From positions 248,001-312,000 of the forward strand of contig CAVTWA010000067.1 of the NCBI GenBank assembly GCA_963738025.1: a stretch of 64,000 bases of DNA, given 5' to 3'. The notes under the pieces are model-generated. The model ran no database searches and was not told where the DNA came from. It saw only the letters and a list, made by a program, of their open reading frames with translations. The DNA comes from 20CM-2-55-15 sp963738025 (GTDB lineage Bacteria > Acidobacteriota > Terriglobia > 20CM-2-55-15). Shown in pieces: positions 8,511-18,619 of this stretch; position 1 is the first letter of the stretch; every line of letters starts with the position of its first letter. The position numbers were made by a program, and so were the translations under genes.

Positions 8511-9602
8511 TTACCGGACGCGGAAGGGCAGCGCAACCGTCTCTGACGTGATGTGCTCGGTGACCCGGTCAAACGTATCGATATCAAAGGGTTGCCCGAT
8601 GTGGTTGCCGGCCAGGTCCTCAATGCCGGTATTCACAATCAACCGGTAATTGCCTGCGGCCCAGCGACCAGCTGGCGTGAAGCGCCATTCGGTCTCGCCA
8701 TGGGCCACCGCGACCATCCCCATGACATTGCCCTGGGGCCCTGCAACCAGCAACATTCGCTGGAGTAACGGATAATTCATCGGATTCGGGAAATTGACCA
8801 CGAGCGCGTCAGACGTATTGGCATTGGGAGCGGTCACTCGCCATTGCTTCGGATCCGGCGGCATCCGTTGAGCCGGTCCGCCCCGAAACGCCTTTCGGAA
8901 ACCTTCCACCATCGGCACGCCCCGCGCATCGGGCCATTCGCGATCGATGACCAGCGTGTAGCGCTTCCCTTCCATGATGGGCGGACCGATATTCTGGTTT
9001 GATGTCAGACCGCGCTTGATGCGCCCGGGATCGAAGGTCATCGTCAGGCGTTGAAAAGCCGGATCCCATAGCTCCTGGCTGCGCAGGAAAACACTTTCCG
9101 GCCCCTGCAGTATTTTGCCGTTCTCATCAAGAACGTGAATGTACTGCGCGGCGACACCCCGGCTCATCGGACTGGAGAAGTAAATATAGAGTCGCAGCTG
9201 GTTGCTCGGAAGGACGTCCCCGGAAGGATAGATCTGGACGACCCGCGCCTGAGAGTTGGTTTCCTTAGGTGGTCCGTTGAAGATTTTTTCAATGGCAGCC
9301 GCGCCAGGCGCTCTGAATACGGCCCGATAGCGGACGCCGGGCGCAACGGGGAAACCAGGATGAAACGTCAGTGTCCCCTGCTCGACACGGTAGGTTCCAA
9401 GCATCGGCGGTAGATCTGCCGCACCAGCATAGACACTGAATAGCGAATTCCAGCCAGTGGGAGGTTCCGCAACGGGTTTCCAACCGACAACCCGGAACAC
9501 ACCACCTTCGAATTGGATTGAAACGGACTGAGCGGCTGCAGCCATCCCCATGAAGAGGATGACTGCAACTGCGGCAAACTTCCGTTTACAGCAACACGCC
9601 AT
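8511..9602 (-). CDS. Secreted protein with SbsA-type Ig-like domains
   Basis: The 363-residue product has an N-terminal signal peptide with three cysteines before a hydrophobic stretch, ending A-A-A-A-Q-S. The mature part contains repeated bacterial Ig-like segments: G-V-R-Y-R-A-V-F-R, Y-I-Y-F-S-S-P-M-S-R-G and V-N-F-P-N-P-M-N-Y, which resemble the Big_5/SbsA pattern 'x-F-S-x-P-M'. It starts three bases after the stop of the upstream gene without a Shine-Dalgarno site, so it is probably translated by reinitiation from the same transcript. No enzymatic motif is visible. Likely surface or periplasmic. Confidence 0.6.
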   Translation of the reverse strand: MACCCKRKFAAVAVILFMGMAAAAQSVSIQFEGGVFRVVGWKPVAEPPTGWNSLFSVYAGAADLPPMLGTYRVEQGTLTFHPGFPVAPGVRYRAVFRAPGAAAIEKIFNGPPKETNSQARVVQIYPSGDVLPSNQLRLYIYFSSPMSRGVAAQYIHVLDENGKILQGPESVFLRSQELWDPAFQRLTMTFDPGRIKRGLTSNQNIGPPIMEGKRYTLVIDREWPDARGVPMVEGFRKAFRGGPAQRMPPDPKQWRVTAPNANTSDALVVNFPNPMNYPLLQRMLLVAGPQGNVMGMVAVAHGETEWRFTPAGRWAAGNYRLIVNTGIEDLAGNHIGQPFDIDTFDRVTEHITSETVALPFRVR

Positions 9603-9605
9603 TAC

Positions 9606-10733
9606 TTACGGCAATGTGATCGTGCTCAAATTCATCGGGCCGCTTTGCGCCTTGCCGCTCAGAAGCAGGACGCTCGAGTCATCGACCTGCGCGAGGTGGC
9701 GCACGTTGGTCAGTTCGCTGATTTTGTCATACGGGACGCCGGCCACATCGGTAACCGTCGGCGCATTGATGGCAGGATAGGATTCGAGTTTATCGGCCTT
9801 CAGTTTCACCACACCGAAGGAACTGTTGGCGATCAGGATGTACTCGTGGCCGCCTTTCGTATACGGAACCATATCCAGCGGCTGATTCCCTGCCCCGAGA
9901 TCGGCAATCTCCACGCCTTTGACTTTGGCGCCGGGTTTCAGTTCGCTTACCGGAATCTTGACCAGAGGCGTGCACGTGTAGGCCGCAAGCACGTACTGCT
10001 GGCCCGAAATGGTGTACGGGACGAATGTCCGGATCGGAGATTCGGTCTCGTATCTTCCATGCGAAGAGTGCCAGATCTGAAGTGTGGCGCCTTTCGGTGC
10101 AGCGGTGAAAGGATACGGAATCGAGCGCAAAGCCGACGACCATTCCTCATTCGACAATCCGGCCACGATAATGTTGCCGTTGATATAGGCCATATCCGTG
10201 ATTGTTTGTACGCGCGGATTCTGGCGGGCGCCGGCGTTTGCCGCCGGTGAGTCGCTCAAACTTACGGCCGCATACTTTGCGTTGTCGAGGGAGACAGGGG
10301 ACACTTTCCCGGTTGCATCGACGCGCATGATCAACGGCATCGCATCGGGACCGCGGCCGCGGGACGCCGATAGATACACATTCTTCGATACCGGATTCAC
10401 TGCGACGTCATTGATGACGATCTGATCCGGTGTGATGCCTACGAGCGCCGCGATTTTAGTGTCTACGCCGTCCACGTTGATCTTGACGGCAGATGTCGCA
10501 GATTTGCTGTCCTGTGTATCGATGGCGACGATCGAACCACCCAGAGAATCACCTACGAAAAGAATGCCGGACGGCCCGAAGGCAAGCGCACCGGCGGACA
10601 TCAGCGGGACTTTCCCGGCGGTTAGCTCGACAGCCGGACTGGCGGGCTGGCGCGCGGCAGTCAGCGTCAGTCCAAGAGCGATGGTCAAACACAACGCCAC
10701 CGCCAGACTAAGCAACAATGTTGTTCGGCGCAT
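9606..10733 (-). CDS. Secreted beta-propeller-like protein
   Basis: The frame is open from 10964, but that part includes the palindromic repeat and low-complexity residues. The ATG at 10733, with AGGAG seven bases upstream, is the credible start and gives 375 residues. A signal peptide (about 1-27, ending A-A-R-Q) is followed by short repeats of the kind G-P-x-G-x-L-F-V-G-D-S and P-V-S-K-N-V-Y-L-S-A that suggest an NHL/SMP-30-like propeller. It forms a two-gene unit with the Ig-like protein downstream. The function is unknown. Confidence 0.65.
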   Translation of the reverse strand: MRRTTLLLSLAVALCLTIALGLTLTAARQPASPAVELTAGKVPLMSAGALAFGPSGILFVGDSLGGSIVAIDTQDSKSATSAVKINVDGVDTKIAALVGITPDQIVINDVAVNPVSKNVYLSASRGRGPDAMPLIMRVDATGKVSPVSLDNAKYAAVSLSDSPAANAGARQNPRVQTITDMAYINGNIIVAGLSNEEWSSALRSIPYPFTAAPKGATLQIWHSSHGRYETESPIRTFVPYTISGQQYVLAAYTCTPLVKIPVSELKPGAKVKGVEIADLGAGNQPLDMVPYTKGGHEYILIANSSFGVVKLKADKLESYPAINAPTVTDVAGVPYDKISELTNVRHLAQVDDSSVLLLSGKAQSGPMNLSTITLP

Positions 10734-10803
10734 TTTGTCTCCTATATGTGAAGTTGCGGAAGGTCTTAAAGGTATAGCACCGGTCGTCACGATTGGACAA
10801 GTA

Positions 10804-10862
10804 TATAAGCCACGGATTGAACGGATTAAGCGGATTGAAATCCGTTCAATCCGTGGCTTATC
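10804..10862. repeat. Long palindromic intergenic element, copy 3
   Basis: An inverted repeat starting ATAAGCCACGGATTGAACGG with a 26-bp stem. Its right end (GTGGCTTAT) overlaps the stop codon of pyrE: the TAA read on the minus strand is part of the repeat arm. It separates pyrE from the propeller gene downstream on the same strand. Confidence 0.85.
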
Positions 10863-11406
10863 CCAGCAGGTCCTTCGCGGTGAGCAGCGAGTAGAAGGGA
10901 TACTTCTTCGCAATGAGCTCCGTACCGCCTTCTTCCCGGTCGACGACGCAGAACGCGGCCGCAACCTGGTACCCGGCAGCCTCGGCCCGTTCGGCGGCCG
11001 TCAAAATGGAGCCGGCGGTGGTGCAAACGTCGTCGACAACAACCACACGCGAGCCGGGTTTGCCATCGTAACCTTCGATCGATCGCTGAGTCCCGTGACC
11101 CTTCGTCTCCTTGCGCACGATGAACGCCGGCAGCGGCGCTCCCTCCAGACCGCTGACAACCGCGACTGCAGCAACGATCGGATCCGCTCCCATCGTAAGC
11201 CCGCCGATGGCATCAGCCTGAATCTTGTGTTCGCGCATGCGGGCCAGGATCAGACGCGCGATCAGGAGCGCACCGCGCGGATCCAGGGTAGTCATTCTAC
11301 AATCAAGGTAATAGGAACTCTTTTTTCCTGAGGAGAGTGTGAAATCGCCTGTCCGAAACGACTTTTGCCGGATAATGTCGCGTAGTTCCAGGAGCTGCTC
11401 ATCCAT
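10858..11406 (-). CDS. pyrE: Orotate phosphoribosyltransferase
   Basis: At 182 residues the length is normal for this enzyme, which joins orotate to PRPP to make OMP in pyrimidine synthesis. The PRPP-binding loop is V-V-V-V-D-D-V-C-T-T-A-G-S-I near residues 120-133. The N-terminus has the family's F-T-L-S-S-G-K-K-S-S-Y-Y-L-D pattern and the dimer-loop K-E-T-K-G-H-G-T. The gene stands alone, divergent from pckG, so the roughly 100 bases between them hold both promoters. The stop codon lies inside a palindromic repeat, implying that the last codons were set by its insertion. Confidence 0.95.
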   Translation of the reverse strand: MDEQLLELRDIIRQKSFRTGDFTLSSGKKSSYYLDCRMTTLDPRGALLIARLILARMREHKIQADAIGGLTMGADPIVAAVAVVSGLEGAPLPAFIVRKETKGHGTQRSIEGYDGKPGSRVVVVDDVCTTAGSILTAAERAEAAGYQVAAAFCVVDREEGGTELIAKKYPFYSLLTAKDLLG

Positions 11407-11510
11407 GTCGTGAAGTTATCTCAATGCAAATCAAAGGTAAAGTTGTGAAATAATTCAGGCCGTTGTGATAGATATTCATACTTTGTCGCCGTTATTTTTT
11501 GGGAGAGCTC

Positions 11511-13347
11511 ATGCCAAACCCGCAAATTTACGAGTCGGCGGTCTCTGAAGCGGCAGCCGGCAGGATCATAAATCGAAGGCTTTTGCAGTGGGTCGAGGAA
11601 GTGGCCGTTACCTGCAAGCCCGACCGTGTGCGCATCTGTGATGGCTCCGAACAAGAATACCAGTTAATGATGCGGCTGATGCTGCAAAGCGGCACCGCCG
11701 TAGCCCTGAATCCTCAAAAGCGTCCTAACAGTTTTTACGTCCGCTCGACGACGGTCGATGTCGCCCGCGTGGAAGACCAGACATTCATTTGCTCAAAAAC
11801 AGAAGACGAAGCAGGTCCTACCAATAACTGGGAAGATCCGGTTCGCATGAAACGCGAACTGACGGATCTTTTTACGGCCTCGATGCGAGGCCGCACGATG
11901 TACGTCATTCCGTATTGCATGGGACCGCTGGGGTCGCCCATTTCGAAAATCGGCGTCGAGATCTCGGACTCGCCGTACGTCGTCGCGAACATGCACATCA
12001 TGGCGCGGGTCGGTACGAAAGTGCTCGAGATGCTCGGTCCTGACGGCGATTTCGTCAAGGGCCTGCATTCCGTAGGCGCTCCCCTTGGTCCGAACGAGCA
12101 GGACACAGGCTGGCCCTGCAACTCCGAACATAAATACATTTGCCACTTCCCGGAAACCCGGGAAATCTGGTCCTTCGGATCGGGATACGGCGGTAATGCG
12201 TTACTCGGCAAGAAATGTCACGCTTTACGCATTGCGTCCGTGCAGGCGCGCGATGAAGGCTGGCTCGCCGAGCACATGCTTATTCTCAAGTTGACCAGCC
12301 CGCAGGGCGAGGTGAAGTACATCACCGGAGCGTTTCCATCGGCCTGCGGTAAAACGAATCTGGCGATGCTGATTTCGACCGTGCCCGGCTGGAAAGTCGA
12401 AACGATCGGCGATGATATCGCGTGGATGAAGTTTGGTCCGGACGGGCGGCTTTATGCCATCAATCCGGAAGCCGGATTCTTCGGCGTCGCGCCCGGCACC
12501 AGCATGCAGTCGAATCCAAACGCGATGCTGACGGTCACGAAGAACTCGATTTTCACCAATTGCGCCATCACTCCCGACGGCGACGTCTGGTGGGAAGGCA
12601 TGACCGATGAAAAACCCGCTGAGTTGACCGACTGGCTGCGGCGGCAATGGAATCCTCAGTCCGGACGTCCTGCATCTCACCCCAACGCGCGCTTCACCAC
12701 CCCTGCCAAACAATGTCCCGTCATCGCAAAGGAATGGGAAGATCCCAAAGGCGTTCCCATCGATGCCATTCTCTTCGGCGGACGCCGCGCGAATATCGTT
12801 CCGCTCGTAACGGAATCTTTCAATTGGCAACACGGAACGTTCCTCGGAGCAACGACAAGCAGCGAAACGACTGCGGCCGCTGCCGGCAAAGTCGGCATGT
12901 TGCGTCGCGATCCCATGGCCATGCTCCCCTTCTGCGGGTACAACATGGGCAACTACTTCGCGCACTGGCTCAAACTCGGCAAAACCCCTGGCGCGAAAAT
13001 GCCGAAGATCTACTTTGTGAATTGGTTCCGCAAAGACGAACGAGGCAAGTTCCTGTGGCCCGGCTATGGCGAGAACAGCCGCGTTTTGAAATGGATCTTC
13101 GAACGCTGCAACGGCTCCGCCGATGCTGTCGAAACGCCAATAGGACGAGTACCGCGGCCTGAGGATCTGGACACGCGTGGCCTCGACATCGCTCCAGCAG
13201 CACTCGACGAAGCTGCTCAGCGTGGATGTGCCGGGATGGTTGGCCGAAATTCCGCTGATCAATAACTTCTTCGAAGAAATCGGTGAGCATCTGCCCAACG
13301 AACTGCGGGAGGAAGTATCCAGGCTGGAACAACGGCTGAAGCATTAG
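11511..13347 (+). CDS. pckG: Phosphoenolpyruvate carboxykinase (GTP), interrupted by a +1 frameshift
   Basis: The enzyme converts oxaloacetate and GTP to PEP, CO2 and GDP, the first step of gluconeogenesis. The ATG at 11511 follows GGGAGAG. Hallmarks of the GTP-type family include the P-loop F-P-S-A-C-G-K-T-N near residue 280 and N-W-F-R-K-D-E-R-G-K-F-L-W-P-G-Y-G-E-N near 505. The frame ends early at 13265. Omitting one base near 13212 (GAAGCTGCT read as GAACTGCT) restores 44 further codons to a stop at 13345-13347. The restored tail (L-L-S-V-D-V-P-G-W-L-A-E-I-P-L-I) is typical of the family and gives about 611 residues, the normal length. I treat this as a probable sequence error or very recent mutation. 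Confidence 0.9.
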
Positions 13348-13436
13348 GGACAAAAACGGATAAGCCACGAATTGAACGAATTTAACGAAATAATTCGTTA
13401 AATTCGTTCAATTCGTGGCTTATCCTTTTCTGTCCT
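13347..13436. repeat. Long palindromic intergenic element, copy 4 (GAATT type)
   Basis: The core 13358-13425 has the arm AAGCCACGAATTGAACGAATT and its complement. Outer bases (GGACAAAAACGGATAAG against CTTATCCTTTTCTGTCC) extend the stem, so nearly 90 bases pair. It fills the whole gap between the convergent pckG and ilvB genes and probably terminates both. Here every GGATT of the other copies is GAATT, with the matching change in the opposite arm. Confidence 0.85.
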
Positions 13437-15302
13437 AAAACAAATCTGTGGGCTTTGCCGGCTTGACCGGATCCACCGTCCGCGGATTGATGTGCGGACC
13501 AGTGACCATTTCCTTGTACCCCATTCCCGGCCCGATCATGGGAAAGACGCAGGCATCGGGATCGATCATCACTTCAAGAAATGCCGGCCCGTTGTAATGC
13601 ACGAACTCCTGCAGTAGCGGCTCGACGTGATTCTTTTCGCTGACACGGGCCGCAAATTCGAAACCGTCAGCCCGGGCAGCGTTGACGAAGTCCTTCCGGT
13701 GCAGGAATTTTTCAGTGCCGCAGAAGCGTTCTGCAAAGAACATCTTCTGCCACTGCCGGACCATGCCGTCACCCTGGTTATTAAAGAGAATCGTTTTGAC
13801 CGGCAGGTTGTAGTTTGTGACGGTTTCCATCTCCCCGATATTCATGCGCAGGCTGCCGTCGCCGTCGATGTTGATCACCAGACGATCGGGCCGGGCGAAC
13901 TGCGCCCCGATGGCGCCGGGCAGACCAAATCCCATGGTTCCCATCGAACCCGAGGTCAGAAAGGACCGCGGATGCTTGTAATCCAGGTATTGCGCAGCCC
14001 ACATCTGGTGCTGGCCAACGCCCGTGCAGATGATCGCCTCACCTTGAACGATCTTGTTCAAGCACTCGAGAACGTAATGCGGCTGAATGAAATCGCTATC
14101 CCGGTCGTAATCGAGCGGATGAGTTTTTTTCAGCTCGGCGATGTGCGCCAGCCACGGCGAAAAATCTTTTTTGAAGTTTCGGCCGAAACTGAGCAGATCC
14201 TGCAGTCCGCTTCTCGCGTCCGCCACATGGGACCATGTGACCTGCTTCACCTTGCCGATTTCCGTCGCGTCGACATCGATATGAGCGATGTACCTGGCAT
14301 TCGGCGCGAACGTCGCGACTTTCCCTGCAACCCGATCGTCGAATCGTGCACCGACAGCGATCAGAAAATCGCAGTCTTCGACAGCATAATTTGCAAATGC
14401 CGTGCCGTGCATGCCGAGCATGTGAAGCGACAAGGGATGCGTCGTGTCGAAGGCGCCCAGGCCGTGCAGAGTCGTTACGACGGGTATGTTGTATGTCGTC
14501 GCGAACCGCCGCAGATCCCGCGCTGCATCACTCTTGATGACGCCGCCTCCCACGTATAGAAGAGGCCGCTCACTCTTGCCGAGCATGTCGAAAAACGCGG
14601 CGCCTTTCGACTCCGGTATTCGATTGCTGTAAAGCGCCTGCATGCGGTCACGGTAACCGCGCAACTCCAGCACGCCCTCGCCTTTGAATACGCCCTTCCA
14701 GTTCTGAATGTCCTTCGGGATATCGAGAACAACGGGACCCGGCCGGTCGCTGCGCGCCAACTCGAAGGCGGTGCGCACCGTTGCCTCGAGCTCGTCCGGA
14801 TCGAGCACCAGAAATGCGCGCTTGGAGCAGGCGCTCATGATGTTGAACACAGGCGCTTCCTGAAAGGCGTCCGTCCCGATATTGGCTCGCGGAACCTGGC
14901 CGCAAATCAACACCATCGGAATCGAATCGGACATGGAATCGCGCACCGGTGTAACGCTGTTGGTCGCGCCGGGGCCGGAGGTGACCATCGATACACCGAC
15001 TTTGCCGCTGGCCCGTGCATAACCGGCAGCCATGAATCCGGCGCCTTGCTCGTTTGCCGGCACAACCAGTTCGATCGGTTTTCGCCGCCTGGATTCCTGC
15101 TCGATGTTGTAACGGGCCAGCGCATCCCACGTGGGCAGGATGGCGCCGCCGCTATAACCAAACAGAACATCCACACCCTCATCGGCGAGAATCTGGATGA
15201 CCATGTCCGCGCCGGTCATGACTTGACCGGCGAGCGGATGCCCGCTCCGGCCCGGAGCTTCGCTCCCGGACGGAGAGGGCGCATGCCTTTCGGCTTGAGC
15301 GC

Positions 15303-15306
<4 letters not shown>
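13435..15306 (-). CDS. ilvB: Acetolactate synthase, large (catalytic) subunit
   Basis: A 623-residue thiamine-diphosphate enzyme that condenses two pyruvates (or pyruvate with 2-oxobutyrate) in valine, leucine and isoleucine synthesis. The N-terminal domain has the catalytic glutamate segment V-P-A-N-E-Q-G-A-G-F-M-A-A-G-Y near residue 90. The central FAD-type domain follows, then the ThDP motif G-D-G-S-L-R-M-N near residue 480. The first 30 residues are an extra Pro/Ser-rich leader. Its ATG overlaps the last bases of ilvC (ATGA-type overlap), so the two are translationally coupled. Confidence 0.95.
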
Positions 15307-16349
<1,043 letters not shown>

Positions 16350-16611
16350 GAAATCTCCTTGTCGGTCATCTCAACTGAGATGACATCAATCTGCTTGTGA
16401 AGTTGTTTGACGATCTGTTCGGCGAGAGCCGGGCTGCATCGGGCCGTCATCGTGATACTCGAGAGGCCGGGTTCCGAATCCGGAACAACCATCAACCGCT
16501 CAATGTTATATCCTCGCGAACTGAACAGACCCGTAATGTTAAATAAGACTCCGAAGCGGTTCTCCACCAGAATCCAGAATGTGAACGTAGGAAGTTGTTC
16601 CATAAAAATAA

Positions 16612-16635
16612 GACCTACCGACCGATCGGTAGGTC
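16612..16635. promoter_or_regulatory. TetR-operator-like palindrome upstream of ilvN and fabI
   Basis: Two 9-bp arms (GACCTACCG and CGGTAGGTC) separated by ACCGAT form a near-perfect palindrome 8 bases upstream of the ilvN start and 73 bases from the divergent fabI. Palindromes of the type ACCNACCGNNCGGTNGGT are typical TetR-family operators. No TetR gene lies in the window, so the regulator is unknown. Confidence 0.5.
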
Positions 16636-16708
16636 ATTGTAGCAATCGCCCGGCACGAATGCAAGTCGGCCCTTCGACGCCCTCTCTGTATGGTAATGTA
16701 GCGGCCCT

Positions 16709-17482
16709 ATGACACAGCTACTGGAAGGCAAAACAGGACTGGTGATGGGCGTTGCCAATAAACGCAGCATTGCGTGGGGTATTGCGAATGCCGCCAACAA
16801 GGCCGGGGCACGTCTTATTTTAACCTATCAGAGTGAACGACTTGGCGAGAATGTTCGGGATCTGGCGCCGCAGCTGAACAACCCGATTCTCGCCCAGTGC
16901 GATGTGGCCGATGACCAGCAAATCGAGGCCATGATGGGCCGCATCCGTGAAGAGGTGGGACACCTGGATTTTATCGTCCATGCGCTGGCCTACGCTCCAC
17001 GCGAGGCGCTCGAGGGCATGTACGCCGACACCAAGCGGGAGGACTTCAGAATCGCACTGGACGTCAGCGCTTATTCCCTGGTGGCGGTGGCGCGGGCAGC
17101 GCTGCCGCTCATGAAGGACCGGCAAGCCGGAATCGTGACGTTGACCTATCTCGGCGCCGAACGTGTCGTTCAGAACTACAACGTCATGGGCGTGGCAAAG
17201 GCAGCCCTGGAAGCATCGGTCCGGTATTTAGCCAATGACCTCGGGCCTCACGGCATGCGTGTGAATGCCGTTTCGGCCGGACCGGTCAAAACTCTGGCTT
17301 CCTCGGCGATCGGCGGAATCTCCAACATGATTCGCCTCCACGCCGAGCGCGCTCCACTGCGCAAAGCCGTCGATATCGACGAAGTAGGCGATGCGGCTCT
17401 GTTCCTGGTCAGCCCTCTGTCTCGCGGCATTTCCGGCGAAGTGATTTACGTCGATGGCGGCTATCACATCCTGGGCGTGTGA
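16709..17482 (+). CDS. fabI: Enoyl-[acyl-carrier-protein] reductase (NADH)
   Basis: A 257-residue short-chain dehydrogenase of the FabI type, which performs the last step of each fatty-acid elongation round. It has the FabI-specific nucleotide motif G-V-A-N-x-x-S-I-A-W-G-I-A near residues 13-25. The catalytic pair has the Y-x6-K spacing (Y-N-V-M-G-V-A-K near residue 155), and N-A-V-S-A-G-P-V-K-T-L-A-S lies near residue 190. It ends R-G-I-S-G-E-V-I-Y-V-D-G-G-Y, as expected. It stands alone, divergent from ilvN, and is followed directly by a palindromic element. Confidence 0.95.
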   Translation: MTQLLEGKTGLVMGVANKRSIAWGIANAANKAGARLILTYQSERLGENVRDLAPQLNNPILAQCDVADDQQIEAMMGRIREEVGHLDFIVHALAYAPREALEGMYADTKREDFRIALDVSAYSLVAVARAALPLMKDRQAGIVTLTYLGAERVVQNYNVMGVAKAALEASVRYLANDLGPHGMRVNAVSAGPVKTLASSAIGGISNMIRLHAERAPLRKAVDIDEVGDAALFLVSPLSRGISGEVIYVDGGYHILGV

Positions 17483-17483
17483 G

Positions 17484-17553
17484 GGGATAAGCCACGGATT
17501 GAACGGATTAAACGGATTGAATCCGTTAAATCCGTTTAATCCGTGGCTTATTT
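17484..17553. repeat. Long palindromic intergenic element, copy 5
   Basis: An inverted repeat starting GGATAAGCCACGGATTGAAC, with inner arm ATCCGTTAAATCCGTTTAAT. It lies between the convergent stops of fabI and the radical SAM gene, two bases from the first and one base from the second, and so acts as the only candidate terminator for both. Confidence 0.85.
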
Positions 17554-17554
17554 C

Positions 17555-18553
17555 CTATCCAATGTGGAGTGGAACGGAGTGGTTCTTTGCCGATGCCGAA
17601 GCTTTGTCCTGCGGATCGCGCCAATGATCGATCACGGAGATTTTCTGAACGCATCCCACGGTGCAATGGGGCGCACAAGCCTTCGGGGTCAAATACTCGC
17701 GCTCGACGTCGGCTAGAGTGTACTGCTCGAGCGGAATACCGGGATGGCCGCGCTGCTGCGAACAGTAGTGCACCAGACCGTCTTCGCAGATGTACAAGTA
17801 ACGGGCCCCTGCGCGGCATTTCCATTCGTTGGGTTTTCCCCGCGCCAGGTTTTCCTGAAACCAGTAAAAACGGCTGTAGCTCTGTTTACCGTACTGTTTG
17901 ATTTCGCGGTAGACGCGCTCTTCCCGCCGGTTCAACGCTTTTACCGAACCGCTGCCGTCATGGATGATCCCGAGCGAACTCGCAAAGCCCAATTCCAGGG
18001 CCCGATTCGTGATCACGACGGCGTCTTCCGGATTCTTGATTCCCCCTCCGATGACCGAATTGATGTTTACCGCGAATTCGGCGAATTCGGCGAGGTACTC
18101 CAGCTTTTTGTCGAGGACTTTGAGGCTCTTCAGTGAAACGTCGTCCGGCTGAAGATTGTCGATACTGATTTGAAGGTGCTCCAGGCCGGCTTCGTTCAAG
18201 GCGCCGATCTTTTTGGGCGTCAGCAGATATCCGTTGGTGATGATGCCGGCGATCATTCCGTGATGGCGAATACGCTGGATCAACTTCTCGATGTCCGGAT
18301 GAAGCAGCGGTTCACCGCCGCTGATGGTGACAATCGCCGTCTTCAGCGCGGCAAGCCGGTCGATTCGCCGGATCATCTCGTCAGTCGGAAGCGGAGGCGA
18401 AAAATCGTCGTACTCGTTGCAATAACCGCAGGCGAGATTACACCTGCGCGTCGGGATGATATGAGCCAGCAGCACGTGCTTCGTCGATAGCAGTCCACGT
18501 GCAATCATCCGCAGTTCACGCGCACGTAATCGGAGCTTGTTCTCCCACTTCAT
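17555..18553 (-). CDS. Radical SAM protein with C-terminal cysteine cluster
   Basis: A 332-residue enzyme with the radical SAM motif C-N-L-A-C-G-Y-C at residues 38-45, which binds the 4Fe-4S cluster that cleaves S-adenosylmethionine. The S-G-G-E-P-L-L-H-P motif (SAM binding) follows near 80. The C-terminal part adds cysteines in E-W-K-C-R-A-G and in A-C-A-P-H-C-T-V-G-C, a SPASM/Twitch-like arrangement that could hold an auxiliary cluster. Such enzymes modify peptides, lipids or cofactors. No substrate peptide or partner is adjacent, so the reaction is unassigned. Confidence 0.8.
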   Translation of the reverse strand: MKWENKLRLRARELRMIARGLLSTKHVLLAHIIPTRRCNLACGYCNEYDDFSPPLPTDEMIRRIDRLAALKTAIVTISGGEPLLHPDIEKLIQRIRHHGMIAGIITNGYLLTPKKIGALNEAGLEHLQISIDNLQPDDVSLKSLKVLDKKLEYLAEFAEFAVNINSVIGGGIKNPEDAVVITNRALELGFASSLGIIHDGSGSVKALNRREERVYREIKQYGKQSYSRFYWFQENLARGKPNEWKCRAGARYLYICEDGLVHYCSQQRGHPGIPLEQYTLADVEREYLTPKACAPHCTVGCVQKISVIDHWRDPQDKASASAKNHSVPLHIG

Positions 18554-18619
18554 GCAGGCGAGTAAGATAGCACATTACAATTGCGAATTTCGAATCGCGA
18601 AACTATAGTGCCTGCCTCG

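Noticed and set aside
10734..10964. N-terminal extension of the secreted propeller gene
   Set aside because: It spans the palindromic element and is Arg/Ser-rich; the ATG at 10733 with AGGAG and a signal peptide is the start.
13200..13265. Programmed frameshift in pckG
   Set aside because: There is no slippery heptamer or downstream structure at the site and the family needs no frameshift; an indel is simpler.
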